From a virus, in the IMG/VR virus record IMGVR_UViG_3300043465_000197, positions 1 to 36,132 of that record: DNA of 36,132 bases, one strand, 5' to 3'. Each line of letters begins with the position of its first letter. Positions within the stretch are counted from its first letter, which is position 1. The notes under the pieces were generated by a model that made no database searches, had not been told where the DNA came from, and saw only the letters and a program-made list of their open reading frames with translations. Of this stretch, positions 1-6,877 are shown piece after piece. The position numbers were made by a program, and so were the translations under genes.

Positions 1-127
1 TCATCAGCTGTGTTAGCTAACAACTTAACCTCCTTAACAACCTTGTCTAAGCTTTTAACTAATGTTAAAGATTCAACATTAATGTTCTTTAATGCCTTCT
101 TAACATTCTCTCCTGCAAATGCGCTAC
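1..127. repeat. Terminal direct repeat (left copy), circular-assembly overlap
   Basis: These 127 bases are identical to 36006-36132. The repeat lies inside the tape-measure coding sequence, and joining the two ends restores one continuous reading frame. An overlap of exactly 127 nt matches a common maximum assembler k-mer, so I read it as a circular contig and not as a biological terminal repeat. Confidence 0.95.
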
Positions 128-287
128 TCAGTGACTCTCCAACTTTCTTAAACGCATCGGCAGATTGCTTGGCTGCTTTCTGCGCCCCTTCTACTACCTT
201 GTCGTTAATCTGATTAATCTCATTGACAGTTGCCTTGAGACTGGATGTTTCCGCTTCATAAGCGACTTGAATAGTAGCTGTTGCCAT
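1..287 (-). CDS. Tape measure protein, 5' part (N-terminus)
   Basis: This is the first part of the tail tape measure gene, which continues at the right end of the window after circularisation. The ATG at 287-285 overlaps the TAA of the upstream chaperone frame by one base (TAATG), which suggests translational coupling. The N-terminus begins MATATIQVAYEAETSSLK, a beta-strand-like opening usual for phage tape measures, followed by a charged helical region. The joined product (287 to 1, then 36005 to 33830) is 820 residues. Confidence 0.93.
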   Translation of the reverse strand, partial: MATATIQVAYEAETSSLKATVNEINQINDKVVEGAQKAAKQSADAFKKVGESLSSAFAGENVKKALKNINVESLTLVKSLDKVVKEVKLLANTAD

Positions 288-502
288 TACTTCTGAGCTT
301 TGATGTTGGCCTCAAATTTACGCAAATAAAAATCAACATCACCATTCATCATCTCATTATACTCAACTACGCTGCCACCGCTGAGAATCATCACTTGCTC
401 CCTCATGTAGTCTCCTGCTTTCTGCGCCCTGACTCTCGGTGAGAATTCAGCCGGAACAAGGACTCTTTGAGATTTCTTTGCTGCACCAGGTTGTACTCCC
501 AT
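287..502 (-). CDS. Tail assembly chaperone, -1 frame extension (T-like)
   Basis: This 71-aa frame starts at an ATG inside the preceding chaperone gene and ends at the tape-measure start. The frame is open further upstream, to a TGA at 604-602, so it can be read as a -1 frameshift extension from the slippery site at 574-568. That gives a fusion of 247 residues (154 from frame 0 plus 93 from this frame). Position and arrangement match the lambda G/GT type of tail assembly chaperone. Independent initiation at 502 is possible but has no clear ribosome-binding site. Confidence 0.8.
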   Translation of the reverse strand: MGVQPGAAKKSQRVLVPAEFSPRVRAQKAGDYMREQVMILSGGSVVEYNEMMNGDVDFYLRKFEANIKAQK

Positions 503-1029
503 AATGTCTGAAAGTCTTCTGGAGACATAGTTAACAAGGGCATCAGCGGATCGATACCCAAGCTTGAGAAAAAATCTTTCGCACCTCCCTTGCTCAGCTG
601 CTCAAATAACTCGAGCTTATAGTTGTGGATGTCGCTGTTCACTATGTTCGGGTCTTCGTCATCGCGCACCAACCATGTCGCCGCAATGTTGAGAAGGATG
701 TCACGATGTATCACAGTATCCTGCCGCTCACGTATCACATGGATGTATGCGCCGATCAGTGCTGCGTTCTTTGGATTGCTTAACCCTGCGCCCAATGCCT
801 TCTCCATCTCGCCAAGTATCAGCTCCATCTCGCCGCCGCTGACTCCAGAGCTCAACCGCTCGAGCAGACTCATCGACATGCTGAAGCGTTCAAGCGGTAG
901 GTTGACTTCTTTAGGGAAGCGGTAGTAGGTGTGACCCTCGTGAGTGAATACCTCAACGAGGTTATGGGTTGTCTTATTACTGCCCCATAAAGAGCGCAGT
1001 CGTCCTTTTAATTCTTTGATGTACTTCAT
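403..1029 (-). CDS. Tail assembly chaperone (G-like, frame 0 product)
   Basis: This 208-aa protein lies directly upstream of the tape measure, where tailed phages encode the chaperone that keeps the tape measure soluble during tail assembly. Residues 1-150 are mixed helix and strand. The tail contains MSPEDFQTLWEYNLVQQRN, which resembles the short helical tails of other tail chaperones. It overlaps the 85-aa gene upstream by 53 nt and the -1 frame downstream by 100 nt. A slippery heptamer at codons 152-154 with a hairpin 8 nt further on would send some ribosomes into the -1 frame. The family call rests on synteny and the overlap, not on a recognised domain. Confidence 0.78.
   Translation of the reverse strand: MKYIKELKGRLRSLWGSNKTTHNLVEVFTHEGHTYYRFPKEVNLPLERFSMSMSLLERLSSGVSGGEMELILGEMEKALGAGLSNPKNAALIGAYIHVIRERQDTVIHRDILLNIAATWLVRDDEDPNIVNSDIHNYKLELFEQLSKGGAKDFFSSLGIDPLMPLLTMSPEDFQTLWEYNLVQQRNLKESLFRLNSHRESGRRKQETT
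538..574 (-). promoter_or_regulatory. Programmed -1 ribosomal frameshift signal
   Basis: In frame 0 the mRNA reads GAT TTT TTC, giving a perfect X XXY YYZ heptamer T TTT TTC at 574-568. After an 8-nt spacer (567-560) comes a stem GGGTATC (559-553), an 8-nt loop, then GATGCCC (544-538). This gives seven base pairs including one T-G wobble. The -1 frame is open from 601 to the tape-measure start. Heptamer, spacer and stem-loop are all in the usual geometry. Confidence 0.8.
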
Positions 1030-1234
1030 GTATTGATTCTTTTACTTGTAGTTCGTTGGCATTCGACATCTTGATGATTGTGTTATGCCCATCGTCAAAC
1101 ACGTACATAATCTCATTGACATTTACAATGATGTCTGTGTATCCCATCTCTTCCGCTGTCAACTCTTGCAGCTGCTCGTCATCAGTATCCATGAACTGGA
1201 TTAACTTCGTGCGCACAAGGATGAAGCCTGCCAT
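977..1234 (-). CDS. Small virion-module protein, FlbD-like pattern
   Basis: The 85-aa product starts MAGFILVRTKLIQ; I chose this ATG because it follows the upstream stop by one base (TGACATG). The pattern of an early strand, IIVNVNEIMYV, TIIKMSNANELQVKES and a final amphipathic helix resembles small FlbD-like phage proteins, which have a beta-sheet core then VKES and a helix. I cannot give a function. It sits between the cysteine-rich protein and the tail chaperone, overlapping the latter by 53 nt. The reading frame is open further upstream, but that part lies inside the neighbouring gene. Confidence 0.7.
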   Translation of the reverse strand: MAGFILVRTKLIQFMDTDDEQLQELTAEEMGYTDIIVNVNEIMYVFDDGHNTIIKMSNANELQVKESIHEVHQRIKRTTALFMGQ

Positions 1235-1235
1235 G

Positions 1236-1442
1236 TCACCAGTATCCGAAAGGGCACTCTGCATCCTCCACTCTGGTCTTCGCAGGAAGGAAGCAGCCGC
1301 ACGCATTGCATGAGTTCAGCAGCTTGTCCTTGTGTTGGCACAGCGAACAGATAGCCGTCCGTGGCTTGCTCATCTCCGTCTTTGCCTTGTTGCTCGTTAG
1401 ATAGTACCACCACCCCTCGAGAATTGCTCCGATGCGTGTCAT
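1236..1442 (-). CDS. Small cysteine-rich putative zinc-binding protein
   Basis: The 68-aa protein has C32-x2-C35, C45-x2-C48-x-C50 and C63 followed by PFGYW at the very C-terminus. This looks like a compact zinc ribbon of the type I know from Bacteroidota phages, with an N-terminal ILEGWWYYL helix then CxxC, CxxCGC, K and CP-G-W. The ATG overlaps the upstream stop (ATGA), which fixes the start. Function is unknown; its place between terminase and tail genes suggests a role in packaging or morphogenesis. Confidence 0.75.
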   Translation of the reverse strand: MTRIGAILEGWWYYLTSNKAKTEMSKPRTAICSLCQHKDKLLNSCNACGCFLPAKTRVEDAECPFGYW

Positions 1443-1774
1443 GGTATTACCACAGGACTTTGCCCAACCGAAGCAGCCGAGAATGATAAGCACTTGTAGA
1501 TATCGCCATCGACCGTGATGTCGAGCTGCACGTTTGATTCTGCGGAGTCGGTAACCCATATCGTATAGCCTTGAAGTGGATCGAGTTGAATGCCTTCGAT
1601 GGTGATGTAGCCTTCGGCATCACTCGTTGCAGTGAACTGCATTATCTTCTGCGTGGCATTGTGTTGCAGCCAGACAGTGAACTCTGTCTCTGCTTCAACT
1701 ATGCCAAAGCTGAATTCTGTCAGGCAAGCGTTGACATAACTGCCTGCGTCATAACATGGTGAACATACGCTCAT
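1439..1774 (-). CDS. Hypothetical beta-rich virion-module protein
   Basis: The 111-aa product starts MSVCSPCYDAG; the ATG overlaps the large-terminase stop codon (ATGA). Alternating hydrophobic strands (EFTVWLQ, YITIEGIQL, YTIWVTD, VQLDITVDGD) suggest an Ig- or carboxypeptidase-regulatory-like beta-sandwich. Two cysteines lie near the N-terminus and one near the end. Possible roles are capsid or tail decoration, but no specific family is recognised. Confidence 0.65.
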   Translation of the reverse strand: MSVCSPCYDAGSYVNACLTEFSFGIVEAETEFTVWLQHNATQKIMQFTATSDAEGYITIEGIQLDPLQGYTIWVTDSAESNVQLDITVDGDIYKCLSFSAASVGQSPVVIP

Positions 1775-3048
1775 AGGTATCTCTTTAAGATTGCGTTGAC
1801 AAAGTAACGAAAACAATCCAAGAAGTCAGCACGCTCGGATAAGATTCTTCTATTCGATTTGATGATGCTGCCATTCGCATCGCATTGCACTTGCTTTGCA
1901 TCGAACACGAACCCCTTACACCGCACCGAGTTGGCTCTGATGTCCAACTTGCGCAGTGCTGCATTGCAATCGATGCGGCTGTTGTAGTGGGTCGGATTAG
2001 CCGGAATGATGATCTGCGAATCGCTGAGGTGCAAACGCCGTTTTATCTGCGTGTAAGCACTCGAGTTGTCGCGCTGTTGCACTGTGCCACCTTTGCCCAT
2101 TGCATCGCCTGTAATTCGCAGCAAGCCCATTGGGATACCCATGCGCTCGATGTGGTCGCAGAACGCATCAACGCTGCCCTTCTCAATCTTAATCTCATCA
2201 ACCACCACGCAGCCCCTCGGTAGCTGTTGGATGACCAGTGCGCAAAGTGGGTTGATGTTGAAATCGACTGAGATGAATATCGGTATATTGCGATTAAGTG
2301 CAACGCTGTCATCGATGTGCCTATCGTCTTGCCACTCGTACAAGAAAGGATTCGCAACATCATCGAGTATATCCCAATCGCCTTCCACGAATCTTTGGTA
2401 CTGGACAGGCGGCAACTCCTTCAAGCTCTCGAGGTACTCGGCAGGGATGTGTGGATTGTCTGTGATTTTGCTCGGTATGTAACTCCACTTCTCAGGCAGA
2501 CTGTTGTCGCGATAGCGGTCGTAGATGATGCTTTTCACCCAATTGTTGGCAGGATTGCACGTGGCAAGGCAAACAATCGGCGGCTTGCCATGAGCCTTGT
2601 TCCAGGATCCAATCCTTTCCTGCACCTTGTAGAAGGTGGGCTCTTGCAGCTCGTTGACCTCATCGAGCCCTGCGCCGTTCACCTCGAGACCACGGAAGCG
2701 GTTGAGGTCTTTGTCCTCGTCAAAGCTTTCCGCCATAAAGATAAGCTCGCTGCCGTTGTTGAATGTCACAACATTGGTATCTCTGTTCCAACTCTTGATA
2801 TGTGCGTTCAACCCATCGCCGAGCAATCCAGTGAAGCTCGGGAAGGTTGTACGCTTAAGGTCAGGTAAGCTCTTGCGGATTATAACCCATCGACTGCCGC
2901 CGTAGTGCAGCGCGAGATGGCTAATGGTAAGAAGCAGCCAGTAAGTCTTGCCGCCTCGAATCGCGCCGCCAAAGACAATGACACGCTTCTCGCCACTTAT
3001 TGCCTGGTCAAATGCAACTGTCTGTGTCTCGGTTAGCGTATAGCTCAT
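1771..3048 (-). CDS. terL: Terminase large subunit
   Basis: This 425-aa DNA-packaging motor has an N-terminal ATPase and a C-terminal RNase H-like nuclease. The Walker A-type loop GGAIRGGKT is at residues 27-35, Walker B GLDEVNE at 127-133 with E130 as the likely catalytic base, and the coupling motif ATCNP at 162-166. In the nuclease half, D262 (VDFN), D315 (TGDA) and D408/D411 (ADFLDCF) are candidate metal ligands. It overlaps the small-subunit stop by 4 nt and the next gene start by 4 nt. Length and motif order are normal. The enzyme cuts concatemeric DNA and pumps it into proheads through the portal. Confidence 0.97.
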   Translation of the reverse strand: MSYTLTETQTVAFDQAISGEKRVIVFGGAIRGGKTYWLLLTISHLALHYGGSRWVIIRKSLPDLKRTTFPSFTGLLGDGLNAHIKSWNRDTNVVTFNNGSELIFMAESFDEDKDLNRFRGLEVNGAGLDEVNELQEPTFYKVQERIGSWNKAHGKPPIVCLATCNPANNWVKSIIYDRYRDNSLPEKWSYIPSKITDNPHIPAEYLESLKELPPVQYQRFVEGDWDILDDVANPFLYEWQDDRHIDDSVALNRNIPIFISVDFNINPLCALVIQQLPRGCVVVDEIKIEKGSVDAFCDHIERMGIPMGLLRITGDAMGKGGTVQQRDNSSAYTQIKRRLHLSDSQIIIPANPTHYNSRIDCNAALRKLDIRANSVRCKGFVFDAKQVQCDANGSIIKSNRRILSERADFLDCFRYFVNAILKRYL

Positions 3049-3344
3049 TCACTCTTTGGCTCTGTGCGAATGATCACCAATGGATCGGAACTTGTAATGT
3101 TGGTTTCAGTTGTTTGCCTTGGCTTGCCATAGCCGTAACCAAATACGAATTCAGCTGCTTTAACATCTCCCTTCTTCGCTTTGGCTTTCATTGCATTCAA
3201 TATCGCCTCTGCATCGGTTACTCCATCTTTCTCATCGCCCAACGAGTTAGCTATTATTATACTAAGCTCGGGCAGTTCTTTCTTGCGCCCTACGTTTTTC
3301 GTATTGCCAGACTTTAACTTACCTCCGTTTCTACCCTCTCTCAT
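3045..3344 (-). CDS. terS: Putative terminase small subunit
   Basis: The 99-aa basic protein sits immediately upstream of the large terminase with an ATGA overlap. It has a lysine/arginine-rich start (residues 1-22), then TDAEAILNAMKAKAKKGDVKAAEFVFGYGYGKP. This resembles the helical repeat segment seen in small DNA-recognition proteins that precede terminase genes. No clear helix-turn-helix is visible. Synteny is the main argument for this call. Confidence 0.65.
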   Translation of the reverse strand: MREGRNGGKLKSGNTKNVGRKKELPELSIIIANSLGDEKDGVTDAEAILNAMKAKAKKGDVKAAEFVFGYGYGKPRQTTETNITSSDPLVIIRTEPKSE

Positions 3345-3364
3345 AGTACGAGATATTTACGAGA

Positions 3365-3496
3365 TTATCGCTTCTTAAACTTAGCTGCTTCTGCATTAGC
3401 AATCGCCACTGCTTGCAATGGTGCATAGCCTTCATCGATTAGCTTCTTGATGTTCATCTGGATGATTTGTGGCGAGTCGCCTTGAAATAGTGGCAT
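3365..3496 (-). CDS. Small conserved-type phage protein (43 aa)
   Basis: A short gene starting MPLFQGDSPQIIQMNIKKL and ending in a stop at 3367-3365. The pattern of MPL, a short loop, NIKKLIDEGY, PLQAVAIANA and a basic tail resembles very small proteins common in phages near packaging genes. Function is unknown. A TATCTTTG -7 box ends 5 nt before the start codon. The gene has a normal coding pattern and fills an otherwise empty gap. Confidence 0.68.
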   Translation of the reverse strand: MPLFQGDSPQIIQMNIKKLIDEGYAPLQAVAIANAEAAKFKKR

Positions 3497-3498
3497 GA

Positions 3499-3798
3499 TT
3501 ACAAAGATAGTGTTTTGCTGCGCTTTATATCGTCCTCAGTCAATTTCAATCTTACAACCTTGTTATAAATTATAACATCGGCATTAAAGAAGCCGTCATC
3601 ATTTTGTCGCAATGAGCCGATAAGATATTCATTGGCGACTTCCATCTGGATATCTTCCGATTGTTCCATGATCTGCTGCATCACCTTAAGCTTGAACGTA
3701 ACCTCAACGTCTTGCACTGATCCGATTGGAGTCAGGTATCCAGTGAAGCTATCATCTTGCAGCCTCATGTATCCACTTCGCCATCTGTTAGCAGCCAT
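3499..3798 (-). CDS. Hypothetical protein (99 aa)
   Basis: Starts MAANRWRSGYMRLQDD; upstream codons in this frame overlap the preceding gene and are less likely. The protein has strand-rich stretches (VEVTFKLKVMQQIM, DVIIYNKVVRLKL) and an acidic middle. I do not recognise it. It overlaps the 64-aa gene upstream by 11 nt, as expected in this compact operon. Confidence 0.65.
   Translation of the reverse strand: MAANRWRSGYMRLQDDSFTGYLTPIGSVQDVEVTFKLKVMQQIMEQSEDIQMEVANEYLIGSLRQNDDGFFNADVIIYNKVVRLKLTEDDIKRSKTLSL
3502..3509 (-). promoter_or_regulatory. Candidate Bacteroidota promoter -7 box (terminase operon)
   Basis: TATCTTTG matches the TAnnTTTG -7 consensus. No TTG is visible at 17-23 nt upstream. 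It overlaps the last codons of the 99-aa gene and lies just before the 43-aa gene and the terminase pair. Transcription would start very near the ATG. Confidence 0.45.
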
Positions 3799-3982
3799 AG
3801 TCGTCTGTGCGTTTTGATTTATATTGCTCAAGGTATTGCTTAACAAGGCGCTTGATATCTTCTTTTTTGCTTTTCGGTATGCGCAAAGTCACGTTGCAAG
3901 TCTCCTCGCCATATTTAAATGGCGGGCCTGCTCCTGCACGCTTGCCTCCTCTGCGCTCAATCTTTTGTTCCATTGGGCACAA
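3788..3982 (-). CDS. Small basic putative DNA-binding protein
   Basis: The product is 64 aa from MCPMEQK, or 61 aa from the internal MEQK at 3973. A GGKRAGAGPPFKYGEET segment is followed by a strand NVTLRIPKS and a helix KKEDIKRLVKQYLEQYK. This order resembles short ribbon-helix-helix-like phage regulators with a GG-R-GAGRP leader. A role in regulation is inferred only. Confidence 0.62.
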   Translation of the reverse strand: MCPMEQKIERRGGKRAGAGPPFKYGEETCNVTLRIPKSKKEDIKRLVKQYLEQYKSKRTDDYGC

Positions 3983-4211
3983 AGATAGGAATTAACTTTT
4001 GATTATGCAATTTAAGAAGTTTAATCCATTTTGCGCATCGTTTCAAATAATAACCATAGACAATGCTATCGGGGTCGGCGTTCATCAAGTGCATTCTGAA
4101 GCTCTCATGCGTGCGCTGTGTTGAATGATAGGTCACGCATCCATCCACAATCTTTCCCTCGATAGGATACCACTCGTTCATCGTCTTAATTATCTTCTCC
4201 TCTGTCGTCAT
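3957..4211 (-). CDS. Hypothetical protein (84 aa)
   Basis: Starts MTTEEKIIKTMNEWYP and is followed by strand/turn-rich sequence containing HSTQRTHESFRMHLMNADPDSI and KRCAKWIKLLKLH. It overlaps both neighbours, as most genes here do. No family is recognised; position in the replication operon suggests an early function. Confidence 0.6.
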   Translation of the reverse strand: MTTEEKIIKTMNEWYPIEGKIVDGCVTYHSTQRTHESFRMHLMNADPDSIVYGYYLKRCAKWIKLLKLHNQKLIPIFVPNGTKD

Positions 4212-4530
4212 GGTTTATGATTGCTAAAAATTCTGCTTCATTTCTTACAATGTGATACTCATGGCCCAGTGATCGGCAGAGCTTCTCAAAGGTGATCTGT
4301 TGAGGTGACTGTCTTCCGGTGTCTGTCTTCCACTCAATCCAACAAGTCTTACCTTCTGGCTTCAAGTAGCACATGTCGGCAACTCCTGCGATGACTCCCA
4401 TGGCTTTGTTCATTGCTCCCTTAATGCCGTTGATGGAGTTGTTATTGATCGCAAATATGCGTCCTCTTAAGTCTGGGCGGGCGTTCCAAAGGTTTTGGAA
4501 GGCTTTCGCTTGTGTCGCAACTTCGCTCAT
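4186..4530 (-). CDS. VRR-NUC domain nuclease
   Basis: The 114-aa protein has the compact VRR-NUC (PD-(D/E)XK) motifs: GVIAGVADMCY with D52, then CWIEWKTDTGRQSPQQ with E66-x-K68 and Q77. These form the metal-dependent nuclease core. Phage versions act as stand-alone structure-specific nucleases, possibly on replication or recombination intermediates. I start at the MSEV methionine (4530) because the longer frame runs through the GT-repeat region and encodes Thr-His repeats unlike a real protein. It overlaps the 84-aa gene by 26 nt. Confidence 0.88.
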   Translation of the reverse strand: MSEVATQAKAFQNLWNARPDLRGRIFAINNNSINGIKGAMNKAMGVIAGVADMCYLKPEGKTCWIEWKTDTGRQSPQQITFEKLCRSLGHEYHIVRNEAEFLAIINHDDRGEDN

Positions 4531-4586
4531 AATGGACAGGCGGACATGATGGACATCCGACATTTCGCACTTTGGAGGGTGACATA

Positions 4587-4633
4587 ATGTGTGCGTGTGT
4601 GTGTGCGTGTGTGCATGTGTGTGTGTATATATA
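4587..4633. repeat. GT-rich alternating purine-pyrimidine tract
   Basis: 47 nt of unbroken purine-pyrimidine alternation, mostly GT with a few GC, AT and TA steps. Such tracts can flip to Z-DNA under negative supercoiling and are prone to slippage. The tract interrupts no convincing gene. Confidence 0.9.
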
Positions 4634-4704
4634 GTTATTATTAGATAAGTAGGGTGTCCCCTGTCCAAATGCTCTGAGCACTTAGAGTAGCATTGATTTC
4701 CGAT

Positions 4705-4732
4705 GGACAGCTTTGAAAATAGTAAGCTGTCC
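4705..4732. repeat. Perfect 9-bp inverted repeat next to primase gene
   Basis: GGACAGCTT (4705-4713) and AAGCTGTCC (4724-4732) are exact complements separated by 10 AT-rich bases. A tandem direct repeat of GCTGTCCAAT follows at 4726-4735 and 4736-4745. Candidate operator or origin stem. Confidence 0.7.
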
Positions 4733-4744
4733 AATGCTGTCCAA

Positions 4745-6877
4745 TTATAATGGATTGCGGCTAACGAAGTACATCATGACCTTAGATTGGTTTAGCATTT
4801 TACGTTGCTTTTCATATCCAAGAGATGTGAGGATTGAGCCAATGCGCTGAATGCTGAGATAGTTAAATTTGGTTTCGACCATCAAATACTGTTGGATTTC
4901 GGTGAGTGACATCCATTCGCCATAGGTTGTGTATCCACCTGGTTGAAGCTTCTTGTGAATCAAGTCCTCTTCAGGTGTCGATAGCTTAAACATCTCTGTT
5001 GCTTCGTTTAGCTTCATGATATCTTCTTTGAGGATGGTGTACTCGCATCCTGCTTGGAACATGTGAAAGAGCTCGCGCCAAAGTGCAGCCTTGTCGCACT
5101 GGTTGTATAGGTCGTGGTCGATGTCAAGTACGTGCAGTGGTATTTGTCTGCGGTTTCCTGTCGGATCATTAAGCAGCTGCGTTTCGTTTGATGTTCCGCA
5201 GAATACTGCAAGCCTTCTAAGATCATTAGATACTCTTCCGTATGGCTCGCGCACGTTTATAAATTCTTTTGATGTTAGTTCCTTAAGTCGCTTGTCTTCC
5301 TTCTTTGATTTTCCGCCGTACTCATCGTCAAGGATAAACCACTTCTTGCACATTAGTATCTCGTCATCTTTGCCGGCATCCATCTTGGATTCCGCAAATA
5401 GGTAGCGCAGTTCTTTTGGAAGAAGATACCGGAACCAATGTGTCTTTCCAGTGCCTTGCTTTTCGCCGCATAATATCAGCACTAATGGAGAATGGATTCC
5501 GTAAGCGGATGCGACAGCCGATAGAAGCCATCGCGTGATGTACATGTCGTAATTTGGCGTGTCAGAGATAACACTGGCAAGAAGCAGCTGAAGGTTAGGA
5601 TATTGAAAGTTGGTAGGTTGGAAGAGATCCTGCTCAAAGAATTCGTGCAATGGGTTGTAGGTTGATATTCGATTGGAGAATAGGATAGAGCTCACCAGGT
5701 CTTTTGTTGATTCTTTGAACACTGCTTTTGAATCAAGGAAGATGGAGTTGATGTCATTATCATCGATCGGCTTTCCGCTGAGCTCGATGTTGCGAGTGAT
5801 AAGATTTCTGCGAAGGTCGTAGGTGTTAACAAAAGCAGCAATGTCTGTGCTTACCGAATCCGATTTAAATTTAATATCCTTGCTTACTATCTGCTCAACT
5901 ATTTCTTTTGACTCTTCAGGGCTGAAGCCACCTTGCTTTTCCAGTGTCTCGATGATGGCATCTTTAGACAGTCCTGCGGCCTTTTGCGATGTGGTGAATC
6001 GCGCAATTGCCTTGGTGTGCTCTGAGTAGATGTCGATGCCGTTCTGCTTTGCATGGAAGTAGATGGTGCCGATTGTAGACTTCTTGCCTTTTGTCTCGCT
6101 GTGGTTTTTAAGGCAAGCATCGAACTGGCTATCGCAATCGATGGAGTTGTATTTGGAGGAGTGGGATGATAAGGTGTGGAAGTATTCGCGGCCATGCTCT
6201 TGGAACTCGGAAACGATGGCATAGCAGATGCGCACCCAATCGGAGTAGTCCTCGCATAGGTTGATGCCTTTCTCATCCATCTGCTTAATCATTGCATCAA
6301 AGTCGGTTTTGATGACCATTACCTTTGGATGCTTGGGCTCTTTCTTTTTAGGAAGATACTTCTTGAATGTTGCTGATTTTTTGTTGATAAGTAGGAATGG
6401 ATCGTATGAGACAAAGCGAGCTCTGGAAACATCCTTTCCGGACTGATCCACGATTAGTTGATACTCGTTGTAGAGGTATGCAGCGATTGCATTGAACGCA
6501 TCAAGATGCCGAGTGCCATCAATCTTGATAATTAAGCAAAGACCTTGGCCGCTGATGGAGATGAATGCTGAATATACATAGGCGTCACCACCTATGCGAG
6601 CCTTGGTCGATTGTGGATCATCGAGGTTGTCGATGTCAATGGCTATGAAGTTAGAGTGCTTTCGGAGTCCATCGACTTTGCGCTCTGAGAATGAGCCGCT
6701 TGGTGTTACCAATGGAGCTTTCTTTTTTATTATGTCCTTGATTTCTTTGTTGGGAGCATTGCGGACTTCGAGGGCGATGTCTTGCCATTTTCCTGTTTGG
6801 ACTCCTTCAAGGAAGCTATCTATTTCGATGTCGACATCTTGCTTGTCGTGCACGTTCTTATAGTGTGATATCAGCAT
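4745..6877 (-). CDS. Primase-helicase (BT4734-like AEP + PriCT + VirE helicase)
   Basis: This 710-aa replication protein has three parts. Residues 1-160 match the BT4734/VirE N-terminal primase-like domain, with TPSGSFSERK, the DxD of FIAIDID (D81, D83) and the downstream SRARFVSYDP segment. Residues about 200-280 look like a PriCT-type linker (DYSDWVRICYAIVSEF). Residues 430-640 form a VirE-type P-loop helicase with Walker A GEKQGTGKT (471-479), Walker B FILDDE (514-519) and FCGTSNE...TGNRR. It would prime and unwind DNA using the host polymerase. It overlaps the SF2 helicase gene by 20 nt. The origin-like repeats begin at its stop codon. Confidence 0.9.
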   Translation of the reverse strand: MLISHYKNVHDKQDVDIEIDSFLEGVQTGKWQDIALEVRNAPNKEIKDIIKKKAPLVTPSGSFSERKVDGLRKHSNFIAIDIDNLDDPQSTKARIGGDAYVYSAFISISGQGLCLIIKIDGTRHLDAFNAIAAYLYNEYQLIVDQSGKDVSRARFVSYDPFLLINKKSATFKKYLPKKKEPKHPKVMVIKTDFDAMIKQMDEKGINLCEDYSDWVRICYAIVSEFQEHGREYFHTLSSHSSKYNSIDCDSQFDACLKNHSETKGKKSTIGTIYFHAKQNGIDIYSEHTKAIARFTTSQKAAGLSKDAIIETLEKQGGFSPEESKEIVEQIVSKDIKFKSDSVSTDIAAFVNTYDLRRNLITRNIELSGKPIDDNDINSIFLDSKAVFKESTKDLVSSILFSNRISTYNPLHEFFEQDLFQPTNFQYPNLQLLLASVISDTPNYDMYITRWLLSAVASAYGIHSPLVLILCGEKQGTGKTHWFRYLLPKELRYLFAESKMDAGKDDEILMCKKWFILDDEYGGKSKKEDKRLKELTSKEFINVREPYGRVSNDLRRLAVFCGTSNETQLLNDPTGNRRQIPLHVLDIDHDLYNQCDKAALWRELFHMFQAGCEYTILKEDIMKLNEATEMFKLSTPEEDLIHKKLQPGGYTTYGEWMSLTEIQQYLMVETKFNYLSIQRIGSILTSLGYEKQRKMLNQSKVMMYFVSRNPL

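Larger units (their letters stand above)
4531..4744. other. Non-coding repeat-rich region, candidate replication origin
   Basis: This 214-bp gap lies between the primase-helicase and the VRR-NUC gene. It holds eight copies of GGACA or its complement TGTCC: 4534-4538, 4542-4546, 4551-4555, 4655-4659, 4662-4666, 4705-4709, 4728-4732 and 4738-4742. It also holds a 47-nt alternating purine-pyrimidine tract and a perfect 9-bp inverted repeat. Such short iterated boxes near the primase fit an origin or a dense operator array. Confidence 0.5.

Noticed and set aside
2317-2868. Plus-strand 183-aa open frame opposite terminase
   Set aside because: The minus strand encodes a full terminase with all motifs in order; the plus frame has no recognisable features.
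4442-4734. Minus-strand frames through the GT tract encoding Thr-His repeats
   Set aside because: The frames are open only because of the dinucleotide repeat; composition is unlike a real protein. The VRR-NUC start at 4530 is better supported.
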